Shown one piece after another: positions 23,301-33,124 of a DNA stretch of 64,000 bases; position 1 is the stretch's first letter; each line of letters begins with the position of its first letter. The position numbers were made by a program, and so were the translations under genes. The notes beneath the pieces were generated by a model. It was not told the origin of the DNA and searched no databases. It saw only the letters and a program-made list of their open reading frames with translations. The stretch is from Polytrichum commune (Eukaryota > Streptophyta > Polytrichopsida > Polytrichales > Polytrichaceae): contig OX485804.1 in assembly GCA_950295325.1 (NCBI GenBank), positions 43,202,429 to 43,266,428 of the forward strand, read 5' to 3'.

Positions 23301-26300
23301 GTTTCAACATGATAAATTTTTCTCTGAAAAATTGTGACGTTTGCAGAATGCTAGCAAAGTTAGAAGGCGCAGATCGAGCATTTTGCTTTACATCTGGGAT
23401 GTCTGCACTAGCAACCATCACCCATCTTGCTGAAGCAGGTGAGCTTTGCCCTTGAAAAGTGTTTGATAATGCCAAGATGTCAGGGACAGGTATGACATCT
23501 AGGTCTTCCAATTTTGGAATAAATGGACTCGTTCTTCTCAAGTTTGCAATCAATACACTTTATTCATACCATTTTGTTCAATGTGAAGTGTTTGGTTACT
23601 TTTTACAGGGCAAGAAATAGTTGCAGGTGATGATATCTATGGTGGGTCTGATCGACTTCTGTCACAAATTTCTCCAAAATCCGGTATCATAGTCAAGTAA
23701 GTTTGTTGATACTTGGCACAAGAGCCCTCAGTAATTTATTAGTAATATGTTCATGCATTTCCTGAGGGTTCATCGGTTTTAGATATTATATAAAACGGTG
23801 AATGTTATGCATGAACTTATTGTTAATGCAACTTGTGTACTGGTTTTTTGTTCAAGTCATTGTGCACATTTCTGCAGGCGAATAGAAACTGCAGATTTGG
23901 ATGCTGTAAGGGCAGCAGTTGGACCTAAAACCAAATTTGTGTGGATTGAGAGTCCTACTAATCCTCGTCAACAGATATCTGACATCCGGGTAATGCACTA
24001 CCGTTCCTTGTGCTCATAAAATTGTATTTGTCTCAGTGTACTTTTGAAGATCATATTCACAGCATGGAACACTGTTGTTTTTCTTGTTGGTTACAGGTAT
24101 TACATTTAATTTGCTTTCTTTTTGCTTTGACACTAAACAGCTTGTTTGGTTTCTGTTTTCAGGAAATAGCAAAAATTGCTCATGCGCAGGGAGCCCTTTT
24201 GATAGTTGACAACAGCATAATGTCACCAATTCTTTCCAAACCTCTAGATCTTGGTGCTGGTATGGTTCTAGAGACCATTTAAAACCACAAACTTCAGACT
24301 TATCAAATACTCATGTAAATATCAGCTCGTAGATTTTGAATGCTATTTCTTGTTCTTAAAGAATGTCCTCATGGCTTTTCCTGAGCCTTAACGTGAAGAC
24401 TTTGAATCAATCTTTTTCTAAATCATGTTAAAGTTGTCCGAAGTTGATTGCAACTATCTGAAGTCTTCTTGTCCATGTCTTTCTTGTTTTGTGATGACAT
24501 ATACCTGACGATATATTTCTGAGATTTCATCTTTGCTCCTATCAACCAGAATAATTGGTCTTGAAGAGCTTTAGGATGTCTTATCAGGTATGTATTTTCA
24601 TGAATGATATTTATATTCTTGGATCTGGCATGTGCAGACATAGTTATGCATTCTGCCACAAAGTTTATAGCAGGGCATAGTGATGTTATGGCAGGAGTTC
24701 TGGCTGTCAAAGGAGAGAGGTGTGCACTATACAAACTCAAATCCATATTTATTGTAACAAGATTTCATAGTTACAAAATTGTACCATCTGTGAATGACAA
24801 CTTACACATCACCTGTGTCAGTACATGACTTAACTGACTTTTGTATACTTGCTTGCAGCTTAGCAAAGGAGATTTACTTTCTGCAAAACGCTGAAGGGAC
24901 AGGTCTTTCTCCATTTGATTGCTGGCTCTGTCTTCGTGGCATTAAGACCATGGCACTTCGTGTGGAGAAACAGCAGGTACTTGTCTCAACTTACAGAAGT
25001 ACATTCCTACACTCTAAGGTGGATGGGTCTTAAATGGTTAGTTTGTCTGCTACGAATTACAACTTTGATTTGAGAACTCTAAATTTTGGCTGATCTGCGA
25101 GTGTGGATGGAGAAGCCAGGTCCAATCGCAGAGAAATTTGGAGCCCGCCCTGAATTGATATGAATTTCCAAAGGTGATGGTCAGGGAGCCATAACTCAGT
25201 CACATAGACCCTCTAAATTATGTTAACTATTGGATCTAGAACGGTTAACAAATTTATTTAAATATGGTTTCCAAATTCTTTTAAACACATGTCTTTTTGG
25301 TGTCCGTTCTTAGATCCAGACCTAATCATGCACCACTTAAATATAGGTATCCATAAGACAAGTAACCAAATTAGGCCTGCTTACCTTAGTGGACAGGTAG
25401 AAAGTCACACTGGCAAACCGAAAATCTGGAAGAGAACTATATTCTTGACCTTACAAGGAAACAACACAACCCACATTATATTAAACATTAACTTAATTAT
25501 CTGGCATTGATATCTTCAATTGACTAGACCACAGCACTTCAGGTATTTTTGATAACCATATTACGACTTGTTCAGATGCTTTGATGTCTTATTAGTTCAT
25601 GATACAGGGGAAAGATGATGTTGTGGTATTTGTCTATGCCAGGCCAATGCTCAAAAGCTTGCCGAATTCCTGGTTTCAAATCCACTTGTCACTCGAGTGA
25701 ATTATGCTAGCCTTCCAAACCACAGTGGGCGTGACTTACACTTCTCACAGGTTTGTCTAGTTATTTGTCTTCAGTTTTATGTCAATGCAGATACTTGTTT
25801 TATTATTTGCAAAGTGTAACTAAGATGCTGAAATATACACCTGTCTGCAAAGGACGGGGCTCCCAACAGCTAATACGCTCCTCATGTGATGTTGTGTTAG
25901 CTTACATAGATGTTGTTTCTGCAGAAAGAATCAACATCATGATTTACCAAAGGGTGGTGTATTCTGTAGTTATTACATTAAAGTTATACTTAGGGTGGAT
26001 TTACATTAGGGTCCAGGTTCAAGAATGCTAAAACATCCCTTGATGGACCTTATTTTCGGACCCAAACTTGAAGTTTGCTTTCTCAAATTGGGTGGAGTAT
26101 TTTCTTGATTCTGGATTGTCAAGATTTGGTGGCAAAAATGGTGCTACAATAGCACTATACTTTGGACTCGGACCTAATGTATATCCCTTGGGTCCAAATT
26201 TTTGGTTTCAACCAACAGAATTGCTTGATTACCGAGTTTCTTTGGTATTGGACACTAGCGTAAACCCACCCTTAGAGGTGTACAATGCAATTATCTATAA

Positions 26301-27467
26301 TAGAAGTATTACTTTTAACGCATTAATTAAGAATTTATGATGCTACTTTAACATGATTTTATTGCTTCTAATAATAATTTTGCCTCTGGAAGTTTGTGAT
26401 GAAACCTGATACAGTTTCCCATGTGCTTCACAGGCAAAGGGAGCAGGCTCTGTCTTCAGTTTCAACACAGTCTCATTGGCAGTATCCAAGCATATTGTTG
26501 AGCAAAGCAAGCTCTTCAGCATCACTGTGAGCTTTGGTCTGTTGCTCAACCTGTGCCCAGAGCTCACAATCATCAAACTTGTGTAGAGGATACAAGCTAC
26601 ATCAAAATGAAGATGATCTCTGGTGTTCAATTAATTTTGACGAAATTTTTGTGACATTGATTGATTGCAGGAAGCGTGAAGTCATTGATCAGTCTGCCAT
26701 GCTTTATGTCACATGCAAGCATTCCTGCTGAAGTTCGGGAGGCTCGTGGACTCACTGAAGACCTAATACGAGTTTCAGTAAGTTTACACTGGACTTGTAC
26801 AGAGATTTAGAATTGTGGGTTAAAATGATATGTTTTTGACGTGAAGCAACGACAGCTGTAGAACACAAGCCTGGTCAAGTCTTGATGATCTACAATTCAA
26901 CTTGTAATTGCCTACATATTAGAGATATTTGTGAGGTCTCCAGATCAAACTCTGGGTGAGTTGGTTAAAAGGTGAATTTGAGAGCTTATGACACGTGAAA
27001 AGAGTGGGGGAAAACCTGTTTTCTAGCTGGCATACTAGGATTGGTGGGCCAAGCTAGCCTTGCATAGGCCAAGCCAGGATTTAGGGTGGCGGGTTCCAGA
27101 ATCAGAATTTATTTTAGATCCTACAGTTCTCTAAAAAAAATTGGATTGAAAGAGGAGCCCGATCTAAGGAGATTCAGCTATGTTTTATAAGTGGGCTCCA
27201 ACACAAGATGCTCTAACGAGCTTTTGTTTGAATAGTCCCTCAATAAGGCACTAAACTCTTAGTTTGGTCCCTCTTTGAAGTACGTTGTGGATACCTCTAA
27301 TAGAACCTCCAAATCAGTGAACCATTGATTCTAAGAGTTCAGTAGCTTATGAGTTACCTTTTCAGCAGTACTTACATCAATGAAAATTTTCTTTTCAGGT
27401 CGGTATTGAAGATGTGGATGACCTTATTGCTGATATTGAACAGGCTCTGCAGACAGCTCCCAAGTAG
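20334..27467 (+). CDS. CBL: Cystathionine beta-lyase, plastid, 14 exons
   Basis: Exons 20334-20402, 22287-22443, 22723-22826, 22999-23069, 23347-23438, 23609-23696, 23878-23989, 24163-24259, 24638-24719, 24859-24976, 25643-25750, 26434-26536, 26671-26777 and 27399-27467 give 458 residues with all phases consistent. The enzyme cleaves cystathionine to homocysteine, pyruvate and ammonia in plastid methionine synthesis. The Cys/Met-metabolism PLP fold starts near residue 75 (STPLYQTATFKQ, YDYTRSGNPTRDALE). DRAFCFTSGMSAL, ESPTNPRQQISDIR and SATKFIAGHSDVMAG follow; the PLP Lys is about residue 272. SHASIPAEVREARGLTEDLI is near the end. The first about 65 residues are Ser/Thr-rich, as in a transit peptide. 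Exon 1 rests only on phase, donor and composition. Intron 4 (23070-23346) starts with GC, not GT. Confidence 0.93.
20446..21690. repeat. Minisatellite of about six units in cystathionine beta-lyase intron 1
   Basis: Diverged units begin near 20446, 20600, 20846, 21098, 21369 and 21525. Shared blocks are CATTCACTTCACATTGGCAC, CAATTGTGTCCGATGTGG, TGAAAATGTCCGGGGTGCGA, GACGTCCT, and GAGACATGCCCAGAA. Units 2-4 are longer (about 250 bp against about 155 bp) because they carry an extra AACCCTGCTTAAACCCAG...TTTAGCACTCAT segment. This points to at least two rounds of duplication. Confidence 0.8.
21827..22196. mobile_element. TIR element, CCAATGTTGG family, in cystathionine beta-lyase intron 1
   Basis: The ends are inverted (CCAATGTTGGACTGGTAT and the complement of ATACCAGTCCAACACTGG), 370 bp apart, with no coding capacity. 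Relatives occur at 58933-59277 (full length), 31674-31868 (internally deleted) and 32329-32520 (left half). Flanks are too similar between copies to define the duplication, so the superfamily is open. Confidence 0.7.
25011..25391. mobile_element. CTAAGGT-type interspersed repeat in cystathionine beta-lyase intron 10
   Basis: The left end CTCTAAGGTGGATGGGTCTT and right end AATTAGGCCTGCTTACCTTAG are imperfect inverted repeats. A conserved interior reads AATCTCTTTTAAACACATGTC (with variants) and TTAGATCCACACCTAACCA in sister copies. It is the best-bounded member of a family also seen at about 2297-2430, 14350-14690, 18099-18414, 28740-28980, 37590-37800, 38080-38300 and 55665-55850. Probably a degenerate MITE. 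Confidence 0.6.
25993..26271. mobile_element. Tourist-like (PIF/Harbinger-type) MITE in cystathionine beta-lyase intron 11
   Basis: TIRs GGGTGGATTTACATTAGGGT and the complement of GACACTAGCGTAAACCCACCC are flanked by TTA at 25990-25992 and 26272-26274. A TTA/TAA duplication with G-rich termini is the signature of PIF/Harbinger elements. At 279 bp it has no transposase. It lies wholly inside the intron, away from both splice sites. Confidence 0.8.
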
Positions 27468-27760
27468 TCTTGTACCAGAAATCATGGAAAGGTAGAGGGT
27501 TCATTTTGAAACTGAGGATCTAGCTGTGCTGCTTGGCAAAGACAAATTCTCAACCTGCATACAGTGCAACATCTATATCTGGCCTACGGTGGTTGCAATT
27601 TGCATAAGAACACCATCTTTGAGGCGATGACCTTACCTACCTACGAGTGAGATTTTGCCTTCCAGCAAAGTATTTGCAGTTTACTCTACCGACTGCATTT
27701 AGCAGGGAGGATATACCTTCGTATTTGAGGATGAGTGTTGCTCAGACAAATTTTTCCTGG

Positions 27761-27766
27761 AATAAA
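27761..27766 (+). terminator. Polyadenylation signal AATAAA of cystathionine beta-lyase
   Basis: AATAAA lies about 295 bp after the stop codon, a usual distance for a plant 3' UTR. No cleavage site can be assigned from sequence alone. Confidence 0.4.
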
Positions 27767-28059
27767 ATACAACTGAAACTCACCTTAAGGAACATTCAAA
27801 TGGGATGTACTGGATGAGTTTTGATATTGCAGCTTGATCACTCTGCAGTTTATGCTGACATTTTTGACTTCACGCTTAAACCTTTTTAGTCATTCTTAGG
27901 ATCACAGGAAGTTATGTATACCCAAAACGAACACTATGTACCACAAACATACATTTTGGGGTTTTGACTATATGACTACGGTAGATAGTGTTGGTTTCAA
28001 GTTCAGTGTTGGGGTTTGGGTACCTTCACCATAGAATGGAGTGGTAGGTACACTACACC

Positions 28060-28279
28060 ACACCGTTTATAGTCTTTAGTGTCACTTATTATTTGGAACT
28101 GCACACTTCTATAAATCCTTGCTATATATTTAAACTTTTGCCAACAAAGATGAAATAGGTTGTTTGGACATCATGGAACATTGTTGACTTTACTTGGCAA
28201 AACTTTACATTGTAAGCAAAAAGTTATAGTACATTGTAACTCTGAATAGTAAGTGACACTAGAATACCATAAACGGTGT
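28060..28279. mobile_element. TIR element, ACAC-ended family
   Basis: The left end ACACCGTTTATAGTCTTTAG and right end complement (GACACTAG...ATAAACGGTGT) are inverted, 220 bp apart. The flanking triplets are ACC on the left and ACT on the right, probably a decayed 3-bp duplication. The interior aligns block by block with 40731-40949 (GTTTGGACATCATGGAACATTG against GTTTGCACACTATAGAACATTA, both split here for length only). Confidence 0.65.
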
Positions 28280-29386
28280 ACTTACATGCGTGTGACCTCT
28301 CCACAGCTCTTTCAATAACTGGCCTCAGATTTGTCTTTATGAAATTCTAATGAAGTTTTATGAAGAATTTTATCCACATGGGACCTTTGGCAAAATCACA
28401 TCTCGCAGAAGGTGAGTGAGGCATAAGGGGTCACAATGCGTGATGGGAATATTTTGAAGATGGGTGCTGTAAGAGAAGAAACAAACAATCTCATATTGAT
28501 TGATTTGAGAATTTAAACCCAAGAAATAATTGTCTCTTGCATGTGAACTCAGATTCATATGAAGATGCTTCTGCCAAGATGAAAGTGATCTGCTATAGCA
28601 GACTCTTGCAAACTTGACTCTGCAAAATAATCTAAACACCTTGAACTGCATACAGAAAACAAGACATCTTGGTTGTAGTATGTGAACATGGGTTTCATGC
28701 TCATGCCAAAATTGGCTTGAACCAATTCAAGTTGCACATAGGGTAAGTGAGCCTAATTTGGTTAATTATTTTAAGTGGACACCTATATTTGAGTGGTGTG
28801 TGGTTAGGTGTGGATCTATGATCTCACACCAAAAATTCATGTGTTTGAAAGAGATTGGACAAAGTGCTTGAAATAAATTAATTGTTCTAAGATCAATAGT
28901 CAAAATAATTGGACCGGGAGGGGGGGGGACCTATATGATCATTTCATATAGAAAGAGGATCTTCCCTTTGACAATGAATAAGCCATTCATATGAACTCCA
29001 AAAATGATGAGGAAAATGGCTACATGCACAATTTGGATTTTGGCACGCATTGATTAAATGACAACATTATTGGATGTTGTCCATCATGATTGACATATGC
29101 ATATGAAATAATGCACAATAGTAGTGAATCCTACCTTAAATTGATATTGATTTTTTCAATTTTTTTCCATCAAGTTGTCAAATTCTATTTGGAAAACAAG
29201 TTATAGTAAGAAGTAAAAAGTAGATGTTTTATTTAAAGAACCTCAATAATAGTGAAAGGTAAAGTAAAAAACAAAAGTATTTCAAAAATGGGCATAAGCA
29301 TTTTGTGGCTAACTTTTATACGAAAGTAAAGGTAATTTTTTTCCTTATTATAAGTAGGGTCTTTAGTTGTAGTGTATGTCATAAGC
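28280..29386. other. Intergenic region before PLATZ gene
   Basis: AT-rich with no gene. About 28740-28980 is an inverted CTAAGGT-family copy, with a G-run at 28918-28929. The sequence just before 29397 ends in TGTTACAG, a possible splice acceptor. An upstream first exon of the PLATZ gene could therefore lie in this stretch, but none stands out. Confidence 0.4.
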
Positions 29387-29419
29387 ATGTTACAGAGGTT
29401 TGGTTCGTCAAAGACAATC

Positions 29420-30649
29420 ATGATGTTCCCAAGATGGTTCAATGCACTTCCTGATGGTGAAGGATATTACTCTGGATATTATTGTCAAAGTTGTGTAGAG
29501 CAAGGATCAAACTTAAATCAATGCAAAAGTCAATATTTTTGTATTGATTGTGCTACGAGCAATCTTTGTCAGAGCTGTTTCACGACCTTTGGCACACACA
29601 CAAGACATGACAAGGTACAAGTGTACAAGGCAACCTTCAGGGACGCAGTTCGTGAAGCCGACATCAAAAAAAGGTTAGGATCATCTTATCAATGTATCAT
29701 TTCAAAACTACAACCATACATTTTCAATGGCAAGAATATATACTTCCTAGCACCCCCTAGAGAATGCAAGCAAGCATACAAGAATGTGTGTTTGACTTGT
29801 AGAAGGAAAGAAACATTGGGAGAACAACATGAATATTGCTCTATCAAATGTGTGAGGGATGCATCACAAATCACTACAATGCATTATGGCAATACTAAGG
29901 CCTCTCACGGTGCCAGACAACACGATCTACAAGCCTTGCCTCAAACACCAAAGTCCAAGTCAAACATAAGTGCTCATCTGAATAAGTGTGGACAACTTCC
30001 GCAACCTAGATGTGAAGCTATATTGGAAGAAAACAATTTGGAAATTGTTGGAGCACAAACGAATGATTCTAAAGAAATTGAGAGACATCATGTTCAAACA
30101 GGATTGAGATTGATGGAAATCATTTCGAACGTCGCTAATGGTGTCATAGAATCAAGAAAAAAATCAATAAATGACCATACAAAACATGCCGAATGTCGAC
30201 TAAGCAAGGATGGATCTAAGGATTTGGATGGAAAAGTGGTCATACGAGAATTTTTGCAAACACTCAAAGTATGTGTGGAGAATGCATCAAAGTCGCATGA
30301 TGTGAGCAACCATGAAGTTCTTACAAGTTCCTTGGGAAGAGGTCAAAATGAAGATGGGTACCATCATAAACCACCACCACCATGTTATCCAATCACATGC
30401 AATGGAAATGTTGAAGCTCAAAGTGACGAGATCTTGGATGTGGATAATAAGCTTTCTTTTCAACTGCAACAACAACAACACAAAGCTCCCAATGAACGAG
30501 CAATCGAAGAAAACGAGGGGCATGACAATACCCAAGCCTTGGCATGTGTATCACATATGATGCTTGAGGATCTTAGGAATAAAAAGAGAAGGATTGATGC
30601 GAAGTCAAGTTGCCGAAAGAGTAAACCAAAAACATGTAGTTGTCATTGA
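29420..30649 (+). CDS. PLATZ-family zinc-finger protein with long C-terminal extension
   Basis: A single open frame gives about 409 residues from the ATG at 29420 (others at 29387 and 29423). PLATZ proteins are plant-specific zinc-dependent DNA binders of A/T-rich sites. Ligands C22, C25, C41, C44, C50, C53, H60 and H63 form the first metal site, with C-x2-C where the family usually has C-x2-H. HDKVQVYKATFRDAVREADI matches the conserved IQIRRSSYHDVVRVSEI segment. The second site is C124, C127, C140 and C144. Typical members are about 200-260 residues; here about 260 residues follow the domain. They are low-complexity, with HHKPPPPC, a Gln run and a basic Cys-rich tail (RKSKPKTCSC). Family members usually have an intron just before the PRW-like start, and TTACAG ends at 29396, so the true N-terminus may lie in an unseen exon. 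Confidence 0.8.
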   Translation: MMFPRWFNALPDGEGYYSGYYCQSCVEQGSNLNQCKSQYFCIDCATSNLCQSCFTTFGTHTRHDKVQVYKATFRDAVREADIKKRLGSSYQCIISKLQPYIFNGKNIYFLAPPRECKQAYKNVCLTCRRKETLGEQHEYCSIKCVRDASQITTMHYGNTKASHGARQHDLQALPQTPKSKSNISAHLNKCGQLPQPRCEAILEENNLEIVGAQTNDSKEIERHHVQTGLRLMEIISNVANGVIESRKKSINDHTKHAECRLSKDGSKDLDGKVVIREFLQTLKVCVENASKSHDVSNHEVLTSSLGRGQNEDGYHHKPPPPCYPITCNGNVEAQSDEILDVDNKLSFQLQQQQHKAPNERAIEENEGHDNTQALACVSHMMLEDLRNKKRRIDAKSSCRKSKPKTCSCH

Positions 30650-33124
30650 TGTATAAGATAGGATAGAACTTCCTACAAGAAAAATGACAATAAACTTAAT
30701 GCATACAGCTAGTGTTATATTGCTTGAAGATAATAATGATGTTGAGTTCTAATTTCTAGATGCAACTCTTAATGATGCGGGTCCATGATTTTTATGGGAA
30801 AAGGACCATGTGGATCATATTCATGCATGCTTGAGTGGTGCAGTCTCTATATTTAAAATATGTAATTTCACTAGACACAAGTTTGAGATTTTAATTGTAA
30901 AAAGTACATAATGTGTATGAGTTTCATCACACAATTCACTTCATAGTTATCAACCTTGCAATGTGTTGGTATAAGATAAATACCCACCTCTAAGTGACAC
31001 ATGGATTGCATCAAATCAATAATGTGTTGTACCTAGTTGTATCATCCATGTAGAAGTTTCAAACATGGAGATTCCGAAGGGCTCAATGCACAACCTATGT
31101 ACATAACTCTTATGAGTTCTCATCAAATCTTTAAATCATAGTATTTAAACTATAAGATAAGAACTAGGTTGCATCATTAGCCTACAATGGAATGATGTAG
31201 GCTATTCCTATGAATGATAGTCAACCTTGGACGAAGGCCCCAAATTGTGCAATGTAGTCCCTCTCCATGTATTGTGTAATTACTAGGGCATAGTGAACCC
31301 ATTTTTAAGAAATAATGCGTCAACATAACATATAAACGTGGATTAGTTCTCACCAAGACTAAGGTTGCATCATTCATATCGTACCATTGTTAATTCTCCA
31401 AGGAGCTTAGCAATTTGTGACAAGTATGTACAAAGATCTCATTAAAACATGCCATTATACTAGGTTTGTGGTGGATTTGTTCTCATTTCCTGTCACTAGA
31501 TTAATTTGGGGCCTCCGATCTCATAATCGTGAAGTCAAATCAATTTATTAATCGTAAAAAACTTTGACTTGGAAGTGTTCCTCGCATTTTCACCTTCAAC
31601 CCTACTGGTACAATCCTACGCGTCTCTCAGTATAACATGTCTCATTGAATCCGGTTGGGCCACGGACTTGTAACCAATATTGGGTAAGTATAAAAGTGAA
31701 TGCATGGTATCAATCATCAATATGAATACTTGTATCAAAATTGGAACCTACTTGTGAGTATCAAAATTGTAATACCAATCAAATATTGATATTTGGTGGG
31801 TATCTCAAGGTGAAAGAAACTTTTGATGACATACCTGAATGGTTTAGATGACACTAGTCTAACAATGGTCACAAGAAGTTTTGGGACACATGAACTCATG
31901 ACAACAAAGGAGTTGCAACAAGTGCAAGTTTTGTACAATTTTGTTGCTCATGTTTTGTTTTCTTGCATTGCTATTTCACAAACGGTGTCCTCCATTAACC
32001 CCTAAACATGTATGGAGCTTGATTTGGGCCTCTCATACATACAATATTTGAAAATTATAGAACGTGAATGCAAATTGTGATGTGAATTTTTGGTAGATAG
32101 TGATAGCTTGTTGTTTTTGCGAGCTTATTCTTCTTGATACCTGGACACAATAATTTGTAAAGAGTTTGATGAAAATTTCATATCATCTAGCATTAAGAGA
32201 GAATTTGTAAACAATGTAAACATGCTAAAAGTGGTCAAGGGTTAAGGTCCATGAGCAAATGGAATGACTCACTTGCTGTGATCCAACTTCCAACACAATA
32301 AGTGGAGAGAGGTTAAGGATGGGTGACACCAATGTTGGTCTTGTATATAGGTGAATCAATGCATGGTGCCAATAATTAACATCAATAATGGTATTAAAGA
32401 ACCAACCCATGAGTCTCAAAATTGTAATACCAATCATATATTATTATTTGGTGGGTATGTCCAGGTAAGAGAATCTTTGTGTACCTCAACTATTATATGG
32501 ATCAATACCATTCTAGGTTCGAGTCACAACCTTTTGGTTGCAAGATTTTTCTGTGACAACCAAAACGAGCCAATTACAACCCTCTAGTTACTAGATTCTC
32601 TTCACGACTTAGCCAAAAATTGTGGTGGGGTTTGGATCTCAAGACCTTATTGCCCTAAAAAGCTTCCATGGTAGATAGACTAACCTCTCTTCTTCCACAG
32701 CAAGAAATTTTAAAACATTCTATTTCCATGCCTCGCCTATGTCAAAGCTCCTCGATTACCCAACCGCAATTAAGTTCCATGGCCCATATATTTTGAGGGC
32801 CTCCTTTACCATGATTATGCATAGTCCTCCACACAAGACCAGAAATTACCTACAGGCTTTTTAGGAACACGGCACTTGGGAAACAATCACTCAAACTACA
32901 ACATGTTTATCAAGTTACAATTGTAGAAATTGTGATGTCTCAAAAAGCAAGGCAACTTCAATATATTAAAATCATCTTCAGTGCTTATTTAAAAGCAAAA
33001 TATGTAGACTCGAAAGATGAGGCAAATCGCATCTGTACAAATAATTATTTTCCTCAGAAACTAATTCTTGCTAAAAGAATGCAGACAAATTTATGGTTAG
33101 CTACCTAAAGTGTCCTTGGGAACA
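30650..33124. repeat. Intergenic region with two CCAATGTTGG-family TIR fragments
   Basis: No gene is seen. 31674-31868 keeps both ends of the CCAATGTTGG family but has lost much of its middle. 32329-about 32520 keeps the left half (AATGCATGGT, CAATAATTAACATCAATAATGG, GGTGGGTATGTCCAGGT). The last part, up to 33124, should include the 3' UTR of the minus-strand gene that follows. Confidence 0.55.
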
